Positions 52,963 through 62,187 are shown, counted from the first letter of the stretch. The stretch is DNA of 64,000 nt from CAWGLW01 sp963823525 (GCA_963823525.1 CAWGLW010000001.1:372001-436000); one strand, 5' to 3'. Notes: generated by a model not told the origin, from the letters alone. A program made the numbers and translations.

Positions 52963-53556
52963 ATGTGGAGCGCCCGATTCGAAGACCTGCCCCGGAAGAC
53001 CACCCGCATCGCCATCGAAGGCGATGGCCGGAGCCTCTCGTTTCTACAGGTCCTGGAGCGGCTTGAATATTCGGCCTCATTCGCTTCGTTCCTGACAGCC
53101 ACACTTGCCGCCTCGTCTCTCGACGCTTTCTTCTGGGAATGGCCGCCGCTGATCGATGAGCGGCTGACCGCTTCCTTCGAAAGCGTTATCGTCGCCGCGC
53201 CGGCCCTCGTCGGCATCCGCGCTGAAGCCCACGCATTTGCCGGGCACTTTGAGCGCGCGGGCGACGATGCGCCGGTCATCACCTTCCCTAACATCGGCGG
53301 AGATGCGACACTCATCGTGCCGACGCCCGAAGCGAGTCACCACCAATGCTACTCGCACCTCGCCGCGTTTCTGCGGCTCGGACCGGACCAGCAGGTCGTG
53401 GATTTCTGGCATGCGGTGGGCAGAGCCGCGCTTTCGGCAATGTCGAGCCACCCAATCTGGATCAGCACCTCCGGAACCGGCGTCTCCTGGCTGCACCTGC
53501 GGCTGGATTCGCGCCCGAAATACTATCAGCACGCCGCGTATCGACGGTCACCCTGA
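52963..53556 (+). CDS. DUF6940-family protein
   Basis: The 197-residue soluble protein has FRWE-like AFFWEWPPL, ITFPNIGGDATLIVPTP and STSGTGVSWLHLRLDSRPKYY, which match the DUF6940 family as I recall it. Function unknown; the fold has no visible catalytic motif. ATG 52963 corresponds to the expected start MWSARFEDL; GTG 52912 in frame would add 17 residues. Its neighbours are small accessory enzymes and gene remnants. Confidence 0.68.
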   Translation: MWSARFEDLPRKTTRIAIEGDGRSLSFLQVLERLEYSASFASFLTATLAASSLDAFFWEWPPLIDERLTASFESVIVAAPALVGIRAEAHAFAGHFERAGDDAPVITFPNIGGDATLIVPTPEASHHQCYSHLAAFLRLGPDQQVVDFWHAVGRAALSAMSSHPIWISTSGTGVSWLHLRLDSRPKYYQHAAYRRSP

Positions 53557-53627
53557 CCGACAGGCCGGGTGTGCGCCCATATGTTTCCCGACGCTCACCC
53601 CATTCAGGGCAAGACAAGCGCGCCCGT

Positions 53628-54008
53628 CTACTCCCAGGCGTTTGCCTGCTCATCGAACGTCGGCGAGAATTTCCTGACTACACAGAATCGCTGCCCCGTC
53701 GGCGCCTCCATCACGCACCAGCTGTGAACGTTGCCGATTCGCTTCGCGCCGAGCGCCTCGAGACGACTGACTTCCGCCTCGACATCGTCGGTCTCGATGT
53801 CCAGGTGCACGCGGCTGGGATGATCGACCGACTGAACCTCCACGTCGATGCGACCCAGCGGGTCGATCAGCCTGACGTACTTCTCTTCCTGCTGCCCGGG
53901 CATGCGGCAGGTCTGCATCCCGAGTGCAGCGCTCCAGAAGGCTGCGGCTGCATCGAGATTGTCCGTGCTGCAATCGATGATGAAGCCGGCCAGTTGACTC
54001 TTGTGCAT
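53628..54008 (-). CDS. VOC-family (glyoxalase-like) protein
   Basis: The 126-residue protein has two beta-alpha-beta-beta-beta modules: LAGFIIDCSTDNLDAAAAFWSAALG and HLDIETDDVEAEVSRLEALGAKR, ending in GQRFCVVRKFSP. This is the Glyoxalase_6 type, annotated VOC with unknown substrate. AGGAGCGCC-like purines precede the ATG at 54008. It converges with the DUF6940 gene. Confidence 0.87.
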   Translation of the reverse strand: MHKSQLAGFIIDCSTDNLDAAAAFWSAALGMQTCRMPGQQEEKYVRLIDPLGRIDVEVQSVDHPSRVHLDIETDDVEAEVSRLEALGAKRIGNVHSWCVMEAPTGQRFCVVRKFSPTFDEQANAWE

Positions 54009-54120
54009 CAGGCGCTCCTTGATTTTTCTTTATCGCCTCATTCTGCAATGGATCTGGTAAAAAGACACCGATGCCGAACGCAGACGAGCAACTCGCCTTA
54101 ATGAGCAGCTTCGAACGCCA

Positions 54121-54618
54121 GTGATAACCGCCAGGCCCAACCGTGTAACTCACAGTTACGTGCAAAGGCTGGTCGCCGGGCCGGCGGAGGTTTTTCCGCT
54201 GCTTTGCCCGGTGCGCGAAGCGGACTGGATTGCGGGGTGGAATCCGTCCCGGGTCCTGAGTGATTCGGGCCGCGCAGAGGCTGACTGCGTGTTCACGACA
54301 CCGGAGTATCCCAATGAAGCAATCTGGTATGTGACCCGCCACGAGCCGGATGCCGGTTTCGTCGAAATGATCCGTATCACGCCCGAGCTCACCGCCTGCC
54401 GCCTGACCATACAACTGCGTGCGACAAATGGCGGTTCCGCGGCGATTGTTACGTATACTCACACCAGTCTCGGACCGCGGGGCGATGAATTTATCGCCGC
54501 ATTCACGAGCGAGCACTACGCACGCTTCATGCAGGACTGGGAAACCCGCCTGAACCACTACCTGGCTCACGGGAAGCAACTTCACTCGGGTCCGGCCATC
54601 GCATCGAACGATGCCTGA
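54121..54618 (+). CDS. SRPBCC/START-like ligand-binding protein
   Basis: The 165-residue protein has the helix-grip order: VQRLVAGPAEVFPLLCPVREADWIAGW at the N-terminus, a central beta sheet, and the long C-terminal helix (about 130-155: FIAAFTSEHYARFMQDWETRLNHYL). Such proteins bind hydrophobic ligands. GTG 54121 is used; no ATG is available upstream. SnoaL-like gene follows 30 bases downstream. Confidence 0.72.
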   Translation: MITARPNRVTHSYVQRLVAGPAEVFPLLCPVREADWIAGWNPSRVLSDSGRAEADCVFTTPEYPNEAIWYVTRHEPDAGFVEMIRITPELTACRLTIQLRATNGGSAAIVTYTHTSLGPRGDEFIAAFTSEHYARFMQDWETRLNHYLAHGKQLHSGPAIASNDA

Positions 54619-54648
54619 TCAAGAACTTCGAAGGGAGAACCGGCGAGC

Positions 54649-55047
54649 ATGAGCGAGCAGCAGAATATCGAGACACTGACCGCCATACTCGATGGTCTCA
54701 ATCGGAACGACCTGTCAGCCGCCACGGTGGGCGCTCATCCCGATCTGACCTACACCATCCGCGGTAAGACCGTAATCAGCGGCACATACAGGGGCGCCGA
54801 CGCCATCGGTCGCGCGCTTCGCCGATTGATGGAATTGACCGCGGGAACCTTGACGGCAAAGCCGGAAGTCGTCCTGGCGAAGGGCGACAACATCATGATG
54901 TACCTTCGCGTAACGGCCAGGCGGCCGGACGGTCGAAGCTATGACAACTACAACGCTTACCTCTACCGTTTCAAAGACGGAAAGCTGATCGAGGGCCAGA
55001 CGATTCCAGTGGACCAGGAGGCCTTCGCCGAATTCCTGGCCGACTGA
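54649..55047 (+). CDS. SnoaL-like (NTF2-fold) protein
   Basis: The 132-residue protein starts with a helical segment (ETLTAILDGLNRNDLSAAT) and then the curved sheet typical of SnoaL/NTF2-fold proteins: YTIRGKTVISGTYRGADAIGRALRRLME and YDNYNAYLYRFKDGKLIEGQ. Members are isomerases, dehydratases or ligand binders; this one cannot be assigned. AAGGGAGAA is an excellent ribosome-binding site for ATG 54649. Confidence 0.85.
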   Translation: MSEQQNIETLTAILDGLNRNDLSAATVGAHPDLTYTIRGKTVISGTYRGADAIGRALRRLMELTAGTLTAKPEVVLAKGDNIMMYLRVTARRPDGRSYDNYNAYLYRFKDGKLIEGQTIPVDQEAFAEFLAD

Positions 55048-55086
55048 AGACGAGACGCTGCCGACTGGCCCCGAAAGACCGACCAG

Positions 55087-56586
55087 TCAGTCAGCAGGCC
55101 CGCCCTGCTCGTCGATCGCTGCATCGCTCTGCTCCGCAGCAAGCTCCAGTTGCGGAAGCTCCTGCCGGGCCAGCCCCTGTATTTCACCGGCGACCCCGGC
55201 AAGCGTCATCACGGCCTGCTCAATCGCCTTCTGGCGCCGCGCCCAGCGTTGCATCGTGGTGGTCTTCTCTGTCTCCAGTTCCTTCTGCATCGCCACGAAC
55301 GCATCGTGTACGGCCCGCCACTTCTGGGCAAATTGCGGACTGGTCATGTAGTCGTAGAGCGCCCCGGCCTGCTCGTCGCGGTTCGTGCTGATCACACGCT
55401 GCTTGTGTGTACCCTCGATCGCGTACCGCAATACGCAGGCAATCTGCAGCGCCATCGTCGGCGTGGTGACCCATATTCCTTCGTGCGGTCCGAAATGCTG
55501 ACCGTCGAATTCCTTCGGCAGCGTCGTCGCAACGATCACCCCGATATCGGCGCCGACCGCCTGCATGTCGTCCTTCAGTTTCTTCGTCCAGGCCGGGCTC
55601 CAGTTCTGCGCGCGTTTTGCCTCCCAGAGAATCAGGCCGGCCTGCTGTCCGGAACGGGTCCGGACCCGGTGCATCGCATCGCCGCCGCGGGCACCCTTTT
55701 TGACCTCTTCGATCGAATCGAGAGGGAATGCACTGGCAAGCTGCTCTTCGAGCAACAGTTCCAGTACCTCGCCCTGCAGTTGTTGCGAGCCCTGCTCGGC
55801 CCTGCGCTTCATTTCCTCGACCTGGGCGTGCATGTCGTCGAGCTTTTTCTGCAGGTCGGCTTCGCGCAGCCGGCTCTTCTCGGCCTCCGTGTTGCGCGCC
55901 TCTTCAGCCACGCGCTGCCGCTCCTTGTCCAGGCGGCGCTGAACATCGAGCTCGAGCTGCTTCTGCTGTGCTTCCAGCGCCTCACGCTCACGACGCAGCT
56001 GCAGCTCCGTGGCCTGGAACTGCTCGATCTGCGTACTCTGCGCCTTGAGCCGGCCCTCCAGGCTTTCCCGCTCCTGTCGCGCAATTTCCCCCGCCCGCCG
56101 GGCCGCCTCTGTTTCCAGCCGGCTGGCAAAGCCAGCCTCCTGCTCGGCCAACTGCTTTTCACGCACCAGGAACGCCCTGCGCTGCTGCTCGGCTCGCTCG
56201 AGTTCCGCCGACTGTTCCTTGAGTTTTTCCCGCAGCACCGACTCTCGGCCGGCCGCGTCTTCTTTTTCTATCGCGCGAATGCGGGCAATCGTCTCGGTAT
56301 GCTCGCGGCGCTGTTCTGCCAGCGCTTCGCGCATGGTCGCAATCTCAGCCTTGCGGCGCTTCTCCTCCTCAGCGGCCTGCTCCAAAGCGCGCTCGTGTTC
56401 GGCGGCGCGCAGCTCGGTGCGCATTGCCGCAAGCGCTCCGGAACTGGCCTCCTCCATCTGCTCGAGCGATTGCCTGGCGAATCCGTCCGCCAGGCTGAAT
56501 TCATGCTCACACTTCGGGCAGGTAACCCGGGCCGCCGGATCGATCCACAATCGTTCCCTTTCTCCGGGTGCTTGCTCATGCGCCAT
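55087..56586 (-). CDS. DUF2130 protein, coiled coil plus nuclease-like domain
   Basis: The 499-residue protein has a short zinc-binding start (CPKCEHEF, C24-C27), a long charged coiled coil (about 40-285), and the DUF2130 core (about 290-460), in which ILWEAKRAQNWSPAWTKKLKDDM resembles a PD-(D/E)xK nuclease segment. Function is uncertain; related proteins have been linked to DNA processing. No SMC-like ATPase motif is present. Good internal consistency and length argue for an intact gene. Confidence 0.85.
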   Translation of the reverse strand: MAHEQAPGERERLWIDPAARVTCPKCEHEFSLADGFARQSLEQMEEASSGALAAMRTELRAAEHERALEQAAEEEKRRKAEIATMREALAEQRREHTETIARIRAIEKEDAAGRESVLREKLKEQSAELERAEQQRRAFLVREKQLAEQEAGFASRLETEAARRAGEIARQERESLEGRLKAQSTQIEQFQATELQLRREREALEAQQKQLELDVQRRLDKERQRVAEEARNTEAEKSRLREADLQKKLDDMHAQVEEMKRRAEQGSQQLQGEVLELLLEEQLASAFPLDSIEEVKKGARGGDAMHRVRTRSGQQAGLILWEAKRAQNWSPAWTKKLKDDMQAVGADIGVIVATTLPKEFDGQHFGPHEGIWVTTPTMALQIACVLRYAIEGTHKQRVISTNRDEQAGALYDYMTSPQFAQKWRAVHDAFVAMQKELETEKTTTMQRWARRQKAIEQAVMTLAGVAGEIQGLARQELPQLELAAEQSDAAIDEQGGPAD

Positions 56587-56733
56587 TTCACTGCTTCCTT
56601 TCGCGCCAACGGGACAACGGTCGATCCGTGATCCGATCCGCAGGCGATAGAGCAGAGAATACGCAGCCTGAGCATTTGCACAATCCCCGGCACCAGGCCT
56701 CGCCAGGTCTAACCGAGCTGAAGTGGCCGGATC

Positions 56734-57306
56734 TCAGCTCGACTCGCGCGGCGCCGCGGGCTTGTCAAGACGGTGTCGTCCGGCGCGTCCCTCGCGGCGC
56801 TGCTCGAAGAACTCGTTGGCCCTGGCCCGCTGCTCGGGCGTAAGCACGGCGCGAACGTCGTTCATCGTGCGGCTCATCAACACGGTCATTTCAACGAAGA
56901 CAGGCGAGAGCCTTTCGGCGGCAATGCGAGCCTGCTCTTCGGAGTACGCGCCGCTTGAGATCATCTGGTGCAATTCAGATCGCATCCCATGCATCTGCGC
57001 CCTCAATGCCTTCGTCTTTTCATGTGACGCCTCGAGAATCTCCTGAATCTGTGCCTGTTGCGTCGCGTTGAGGTCCAGCTTCCGGGTCATGGCCTTGACC
57101 CGGTCGCCGGGCCCCCTCTCGTGCGGGCCCCAGCCTTGATGATGCTCGCACGCCAGGCCGATCCCGTCGTCGTCTGCGGCGGTCGCAACGCCCCAGCCGA
57201 TTGCACCGGCCAGCGCCAGCGTCGTCAGCGTGACCAGGATCTTGTGTCGCCGGCTGGCCCGGCGCGGCAGGTTGATTCGATGTCGTCGGCTTGTCTCGTG
57301 TTCCAT
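56734..57306 (-). CDS. Spy/CpxP-like periplasmic protein
   Basis: The 190-residue protein has an N-terminal signal/anchor segment (about 22-45) and a helical LTxxQ-type domain: LDLNATQQAQIQEILEASHEKTKAL and AVLTPEQRARANEFFEQRREGRAGR. CpxP/Spy proteins restrain the Cpx sensor or chaperone unfolded periplasmic proteins. It is read divergently from a CpxR-CpxA-like pair, the classic arrangement. The C-terminus is basic. ATG 57306 gives the most plausible signal. Confidence 0.82.
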   Translation of the reverse strand: MEHETSRRHRINLPRRASRRHKILVTLTTLALAGAIGWGVATAADDDGIGLACEHHQGWGPHERGPGDRVKAMTRKLDLNATQQAQIQEILEASHEKTKALRAQMHGMRSELHQMISSGAYSEEQARIAAERLSPVFVEMTVLMSRTMNDVRAVLTPEQRARANEFFEQRREGRAGRHRLDKPAAPRESS

Positions 57307-57411
57307 TTGGTCGCTCCTGTTGATACCCGATACAGCGGGTCGGCGAGTTCTTACGCCTGCCACGATTCTATTGAATCACTCGTCAAGTACCGTCGGGACG
57401 GCGTAAGGAAA

Positions 57412-57428
57412 TGCAAAGAATTGCAAAG
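57412..57428. promoter_or_regulatory. TGCAAAG direct repeat, 10-base period
   Basis: TGCAAAG occurs at 57412-57418 and 57422-57428, spaced by one helical turn, in the gap between divergent cpxP-like and cpxR-like genes. Tandem half-sites of this spacing are typical for OmpR/PhoB-family response regulators, so this could be the autoregulatory CpxR-like box. Confidence 0.5.
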
Positions 57429-57474
57429 TTGCGTTGCATCGTCCGGCCGCGCGGCGTCATATTGGGCGCAGGTA

Positions 57475-58197
57475 ATGACGATGCAGATCACCTCCCCCGA
57501 AAATTCGGTGCCGCGTGTGCTGATCACGGACGATGATCGTGAGCTGTGCCGGATGCTCACGGAATACCTGGCCGTTAACGGATTCGAGGGACAGGCCGTG
57601 CATGACGGTGCGGCGGCGGTCGAGGAAATCCGGAACCACCCCCTGGGGTACTCGATCGTCGTCCTCGATATCACCATGCCTGGCATGGATGGTTTCGAGA
57701 CACTCCGCCAACTGCGCAGGCAGTCCACCGTGCCGGTCATCATGTTGACGGCGCGGGGCGATGATACGGACCGGATCGTCGGCCTTGAACTCGGCGCCGA
57801 TGACTACCTGCCAAAGCCCTTCAACCCTCGCGAACTCATCGCGCGCCTGCGGGCGGTCCTGCGCAGGGCGCAACCGGTCCCGGGCCCGGATGGCAGGCTG
57901 CTGGAGGCAGGCGACCTGCAACTCGACCTCGGCGCGAGGGAACTCCGGGCAGGCGGTGTACCGATCACGATCACATCGACAGAGTTCGGGATCATCGAAA
58001 CGCTGATGCGCCGCGCCGGCGAAGTGGTCGATAAGGACCAACTGTCACGGCTTGCACTCGGTCGTCACCTGACGCCGTTTGACCGGAGCCTCGACACGCA
58101 CGTCGGCAACCTGCGAAAGAAACTCGGTGCAGCACCTTCCGGCGTATCGCGCATTCGCACGGTCCGGGCGAAGGGGTATGTGCTGACGACGGGCTGA
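57475..58197 (+). CDS. OmpR-family response regulator, CpxR-like
   Basis: The 240-residue protein has an N-terminal receiver domain (VLITDDD acidic pocket, phosphoacceptor D65 in VVLDITMPG, conserved lysine in LPKPFNP) and a C-terminal winged-helix DNA-binding domain (about 145-238). Adjacent to a histidine kinase 15 bases downstream and divergent from a CpxP-like gene, it probably controls envelope-stress genes. ATG 57475 and 57481 are both possible. Confidence 0.92.
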   Translation: MTMQITSPENSVPRVLITDDDRELCRMLTEYLAVNGFEGQAVHDGAAAVEEIRNHPLGYSIVVLDITMPGMDGFETLRQLRRQSTVPVIMLTARGDDTDRIVGLELGADDYLPKPFNPRELIARLRAVLRRAQPVPGPDGRLLEAGDLQLDLGARELRAGGVPITITSTEFGIIETLMRRAGEVVDKDQLSRLALGRHLTPFDRSLDTHVGNLRKKLGAAPSGVSRIRTVRAKGYVLTTG

Positions 58198-58212
58198 GCG
58201 TTACGAACACCC

Positions 58213-59601
58213 ATGCATCGTCTCTACTGGAAAATCTTTCTTGCCTTCTGGTCTGTCATCGCGGTTGCGGTACTCATCACCGTGACCGTAAACCGCATCG
58301 TGCTTGACGATGACCTCGCGCGCACGCGAATGAAATCGATGCAGGGCTCGATTCAACTGTTGCAGCGACAGGCGCAGGCGGCATTGACAGGCGGCGGCGA
58401 AGCCGCGCTCAGAGGTTGGCTGAGAGAACACGTTGAGGAGAAGCCTGGACCACCGCTTTTCGTCGTCAACGGTCGGGGCGAAGACCTTCTTGGCAGGCCA
58501 CTGCCGCCGCGACTGCAAGGCCACCTTGCAGCACAAGGGGACGGGCACACACGTGGCGCCGGGCAGCGGCGCGCCTTTTCACCAGCCGAATTGCTCGGTC
58601 CGGAGGGCGAGCAGTATCGACTGGTCCTGCCGCCGTTCCGACCCCGGCTGGGCACCTGGTCCATGCATCCGCAGAGCCGGGCGTTGTTTCCAGCCATCCT
58701 GCTGCTCGTCAGCGGGGTGATCTGCCTGCTGCTCGCGCGCTACCTGACTCGACCGATTGCCGAACTGAGCGTGGCCGGTCGCCGTATCGCAAACGGCGAC
58801 CTCGGTGCCCGGGTGGGCGGTGGCGTCGCGCGTCGCCGCGACGAGTTTGGCGATCTCGCCCGGGATTTCGACGATATGGCGGAGCGCATACAGGCTTCGC
58901 TCGATTCCCGTGAGCGCCTGCTTCGCGACGTATCGCACGAACTGCGCTCGCCGCTGACACGGCTGGCGCTCGCCGCCGCGCTGTTACGCAGCAGGGTCGG
59001 CCCAGAGGCAACGGCCGACATCGAACGCATCGAGCATGAGGCCGAAAATCTCGACCAGCTCATTGGGCAGATTCTTGCTTACTCGCGACTGCAATCGCAG
59101 GAGAGCGTCGCAGACGAGGCGATCGATCTCAATGCACTGATTTCACGCGTAGTTGACGATGCACGATTCGAGGGGCACACGCGGGCTGTTGCTTTTCAAT
59201 ACGACCCGGTCATCCTGCCGTCCATCGCCGGCAATGCGACGCTACTGGGCAGCGCCATCGAGAACGTGATCAGGAATGCGCTGCACCATGCGCAGCATCA
59301 AATCGATCTGTCGGTGAACAATGCCGGCGATGCCATTGAAATCATTGTGCGCGACGACGGCACAGGCGTCGACGATGCCGAATTACCGAGACTGTTCGAG
59401 CCTTTTTTTACTGCGTCGCGAAGCAGCGCGGTGCATGGCGCCGGCATCGGGCTGGCAATCGCTCAGCGCGCAATCGAGTTGCACGGCGGTCGAATCAGCG
59501 CGCGAAACCTTCAGTCTGGTGGGCTGGAGGTACGGATCGAGATTCCGGTCGCAGCAATGCCGTCAGGCCCGGCTGACCAGGCATTCCCGGGCCCGGCGTG
59601 A
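58213..59601 (+). CDS. Sensor histidine kinase, CpxA-like
   Basis: The 462-residue membrane kinase has two transmembrane helices (about 8-28 and 158-176) enclosing a periplasmic sensor of about 130 residues, a HAMP domain (177-235), the phosphorylation site DVSHELRSPLTRL (H242), and an ATPase domain with N-box NVIRNALHHA, G1 DDGTGV and G2 HGAGIGLAI. It should phosphorylate the adjacent regulator. Architecture matches CpxA. A hairpin follows the stop. Confidence 0.93.
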   Translation: MHRLYWKIFLAFWSVIAVAVLITVTVNRIVLDDDLARTRMKSMQGSIQLLQRQAQAALTGGGEAALRGWLREHVEEKPGPPLFVVNGRGEDLLGRPLPPRLQGHLAAQGDGHTRGAGQRRAFSPAELLGPEGEQYRLVLPPFRPRLGTWSMHPQSRALFPAILLLVSGVICLLLARYLTRPIAELSVAGRRIANGDLGARVGGGVARRRDEFGDLARDFDDMAERIQASLDSRERLLRDVSHELRSPLTRLALAAALLRSRVGPEATADIERIEHEAENLDQLIGQILAYSRLQSQESVADEAIDLNALISRVVDDARFEGHTRAVAFQYDPVILPSIAGNATLLGSAIENVIRNALHHAQHQIDLSVNNAGDAIEIIVRDDGTGVDDAELPRLFEPFFTASRSSAVHGAGIGLAIAQRAIELHGGRISARNLQSGGLEVRIEIPVAAMPSGPADQAFPGPA

Positions 59602-59607
59602 TCCGGC

Positions 59608-59626
59608 ACCCGGGAGTGGCCCGGGT
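59608..59626. terminator. GC hairpin after the CpxA-like gene
   Basis: ACCCGGGagtggCCCGGGT lies 6 bases after the kinase stop and before the convergent glsB-like gene. No T-run follows. It may terminate from both sides. Confidence 0.4.
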
Positions 59627-59651
59627 TGGACGTGCTCCTGGCTACCCGAAC

Positions 59652-59906
59652 TCAGCCTTTCTTGAAAATCCCGAGCGCCCGGAGCAGGAAAATCAGCAAG
59701 GCAGCGCCGATCACCGCCACCACGAACCTCAGGATGCCGCCCGTCGGCGCAATGCCCAGCAGGCCGGCTGCCCAGAAGCCGATGAACGACCCGACGATTC
59801 CGACCAGCACGTTGGCCACGAGGCCCATCTGAGCATTGGTCTTCATGATCATGCTTGCGACCCAGCCAACGAGGCCACCGATCACCAGACTGATAAGCCA
59901 GCCCAT
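59652..59906 (-). CDS. GlsB/YeaQ/YmgE-family membrane protein
   Basis: The 84-residue protein has three glycine-rich membrane segments: MGWLISLVIGGLVGWVASMI, VANVLVGIVGSFIGFWAAGLLG and ILRFVVAVIGAALLIFLLRAL. This is the transglycosylase-associated/GlsB family, stress-induced small inner-membrane proteins. GGGGGA precedes ATG 59906, marking the start. Confidence 0.9.
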   Translation of the reverse strand: MGWLISLVIGGLVGWVASMIMKTNAQMGLVANVLVGIVGSFIGFWAAGLLGIAPTGGILRFVVAVIGAALLIFLLRALGIFKKG

Positions 59907-60026
59907 TTTGCTTTCCCCCACTTTGTGTCTGCAAAACTCTGCCGTCTGCCGCGACCCTAACAGATAGCCGCGCACGCGCGCTAGCCGCGTAGCCAGAAGC
60001 CCGCACAAGGGGTCGATCGTGAATCG

Positions 60027-60040
60027 GTGACGGAGGTCAC
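60027..60040. promoter_or_regulatory. Inverted repeat upstream of small membrane protein
   Basis: GTGACggagGTCAC, about 58 bases before the ATG at 60098, is an inverted repeat with 5-base arms. It could be an operator; support is weak. Confidence 0.2.
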
Positions 60041-60097
60041 GATGCGGTTTCGAAAATCGCGGAATACTCGCTTTATCGAACTCGGACGGTGGACTGC

Positions 60098-60325
60098 ATG
60101 GAAAGTCTGGTGGAGGTGCTCCTGGTCATCGGCGCGTTTGCGGCGATCCAGGGCACGGTGATGGCTGGCCGCTACGCGCTGATCGCCTGGGATGTCAGTG
60201 ATCGGACGCGCGAAAAGCTCGGCGTTGCTTTTGTCGCGCTCATCCTGCTCGCCGGTCTGCTATGGATTGGCTGGGGCGGCAGTACTGACGGATCGCCGCC
60301 TGCCGTTCACTACGACAGTCATTAA
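60098..60325 (+). CDS. Small two-helix membrane protein
   Basis: The 75-residue protein has two hydrophobic segments (about 5-24: LVEVLLVIGAFAAIQGTVM, and 44-62: LGVAFVALILLAGLLWIGW) joined by a charged loop. Family unknown to me. ATG 60098 follows GGTGG; GTG 60089 in frame would add three residues. It stands alone, convergent with the quinone oxidoreductase gene. Confidence 0.6.
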   Translation: MESLVEVLLVIGAFAAIQGTVMAGRYALIAWDVSDRTREKLGVAFVALILLAGLLWIGWGGSTDGSPPAVHYDSH

Positions 60326-60360
60326 CGGCGGTACGGCTGGCCCGAGAAGCTGGCAGAAGC

Positions 60361-61347
60361 TCAGTCGACGGTCAGGATGACCTTGCCGAACTGCGAGCCA
60401 CTTTCCAGCCATGCGTGCGCGGCGCCGGCCTGATGAAGCGCAAAAGTCCGGTCCACCGGCACGCGCAACGCACCTTTTTCGATCCACGGCCAAACGTTCG
60501 TTTCCACGGCCCGCGCGAGGCGTGATTTTTCGCCGACCTCACGTGCCCTCAGGGTCGAGCCCGTCACCGTTAATCGCTTTTGCATCAGTTGCCGCAGATC
60601 CAGTTGCACATCCTTTCCCGTCAGGAAAGCGATAATCACCAGACGGCCATCCGCCGCGAGCACCTCGAGGTTCCCCTGAAAATAGTCGGCACCGATCATG
60701 TCGAGCACAACGTCGACGTTGCCGGCAGCCTTGATTGCCGGCACCCAGTCCTGCCGGGCAGCATCAATCGCGACATCCGCACCGATTTCAAGCGCGCGGG
60801 CTGCCTTTGTCGCGCCGCGCGCGGTTGCCAGAACCCGGGCGCCGGCCGCCCTGGCCATCTGGATCGCTGTTGCGCCGATACCGCTGTTCGCCCCGTGCAC
60901 CAGCAAGGTTTGCGACGACTTCAGTCGTCCGCGCTCGAAAACGTTCGTCCAGACGGTAAAGACAGTCTCGGGTAATCCGGCCGCCGAAACGAAATCCAGG
61001 CCCGCTGGGATCGGCAGCACATGGCCCGCATCGGCCACCGCGTACTCGGCGTAACCGCCACCGGGCAACAGCGCGCACACCGGCTCGCCCTTCTTCCAGC
61101 GCTCAACCCCGGGGCCGACGTCGGCAATCTCGCCGGCAACCTCCAGGCCCAGCGTCTCGGGGGCACCCGGTGGCGGCGGATAAAGACCCAGTCGCTGCAG
61201 AATGTCCGGGCGGTTCACACCGGCTGCCCTGACGCGAATCAGCACCTGATCCGGGCCAGGAGCCGGGGTCGGCGCGCTGTCCAGGTAAAGCGCGTCGGCA
61301 CCGCCCTTACCGTCACGGATCGCGATCAGTCGCATCGACTCAGTCAT
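60361..61347 (-). CDS. qor: Zinc-less quinone oxidoreductase (PIG3/Qor type)
   Basis: The 328-residue medium-chain dehydrogenase has the GroES-like N-domain (PGPDQVLIRVRAAGVNRPDIL), the NADPH motif HGANSGIGATAIQMARAAGARV and no zinc ligands at the usual alcohol-dehydrogenase positions. LPGGGYAEYAV and MQKRLTVTGSTLRAR are typical of PIG3-like quinone reductases. It reduces quinones with NADPH. ATG 61347. Confidence 0.92.
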   Translation of the reverse strand: MTESMRLIAIRDGKGGADALYLDSAPTPAPGPDQVLIRVRAAGVNRPDILQRLGLYPPPPGAPETLGLEVAGEIADVGPGVERWKKGEPVCALLPGGGYAEYAVADAGHVLPIPAGLDFVSAAGLPETVFTVWTNVFERGRLKSSQTLLVHGANSGIGATAIQMARAAGARVLATARGATKAARALEIGADVAIDAARQDWVPAIKAAGNVDVVLDMIGADYFQGNLEVLAADGRLVIIAFLTGKDVQLDLRQLMQKRLTVTGSTLRAREVGEKSRLARAVETNVWPWIEKGALRVPVDRTFALHQAGAAHAWLESGSQFGKVILTVD

Positions 61348-61409
61348 CCCGATGCCCCCCGGGGTCTACGGCTGGCTCCGGCCGACGACCGTTGATTCCT
61401 CGGCCCGGA

Positions 61410-62105
61410 TCACAGTGCGAGGATGTCCAGCAGCCATCTTGAAATGTCCTCGATCTCTTCCAGGCACACGTTATGGCCGATCGGGTAGGTCTTGTAGACG
61501 GCTCGGTGACCCATGGCCAGGAAAGTCTGGTAGGACTGGTGCCCGAGTTCCTCCGGAACGACCGGGTCCTGCGTGCCGTGATACACGCTGATCGGCAGCG
61601 TCTTGTTTGCAGGGTCGGGCGAGATCGAGCCGGCGGTGGCGAAATAAGAAGACAGGCCCAGCAGCCCGGCCAATGGTTGCCGGTAGGTCAGGGCTGCTTC
61701 GTAAGCTACCGCACCGCCCTGCGAGAACCCGGCGACGACGATACGATGGCTATCGACGCCTCGCTCAATCTCCCGATCGATCAGGGCCGAGATCGCCTGC
61801 GCCGATCGGCGCAACTGAACCTCGTCCACGCGACGATTGATGTTCAACTCGAGGATGTCGAACCACGCCGGCATGTGCATGCCGCCGTTGATGGTCACTG
61901 CAATGGCGGGTGCGTGCGGAAAAACAAACCTGACACCTGCTCCGGGTGGTAACCGCAACTCAGGGACAATCGGTTCAAAATCATGCCCGTTGGCACCGAG
62001 CCCGTGGAGCCAGATCACGGCGCGCGTGGCCGCTACCGGTGGTTCTATTTCGACGCAGGGTAAATAACTGCTCACGACCGTCCGACTCCCCGGTCGGCGT
62101 TGCAT
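61410..62105 (-). CDS. Carboxylesterase/lysophospholipase-type alpha/beta hydrolase
   Basis: The 231-residue protein matches bacterial carboxylesterase II: IWLHGLGANGHDF (oxyanion loop), VVAGFSQGGAVAYEA (nucleophile serine), HGTQDPVVPEELG (aspartate) and YPIGHNVCLEE (histidine). It hydrolyses short acyl esters in the cytoplasm. ATG 62105 is chosen because the N-terminus before it is unlike the family. The quinone oxidoreductase lies 62 bases downstream in the same direction. Confidence 0.9.
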   Translation of the reverse strand: MQRRPGSRTVVSSYLPCVEIEPPVAATRAVIWLHGLGANGHDFEPIVPELRLPPGAGVRFVFPHAPAIAVTINGGMHMPAWFDILELNINRRVDEVQLRRSAQAISALIDREIERGVDSHRIVVAGFSQGGAVAYEAALTYRQPLAGLLGLSSYFATAGSISPDPANKTLPISVYHGTQDPVVPEELGHQSYQTFLAMGHRAVYKTYPIGHNVCLEEIEDISRWLLDILAL

Positions 62106-62187
62106 GGCGCAACGCGGCCGATGTTTGGGCAAAGACTCCGGCAGCCAGGGAGGCAGCCGCCGGAGCCCCACCCTTCAGCGCAGATGC

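Noticed and set aside
55150..56631. Open frame of 493 codons opposite the DUF2130 gene
   Set aside because: Leucine-rich antisense of a Glu/Arg/Gln coiled coil; no independent support.
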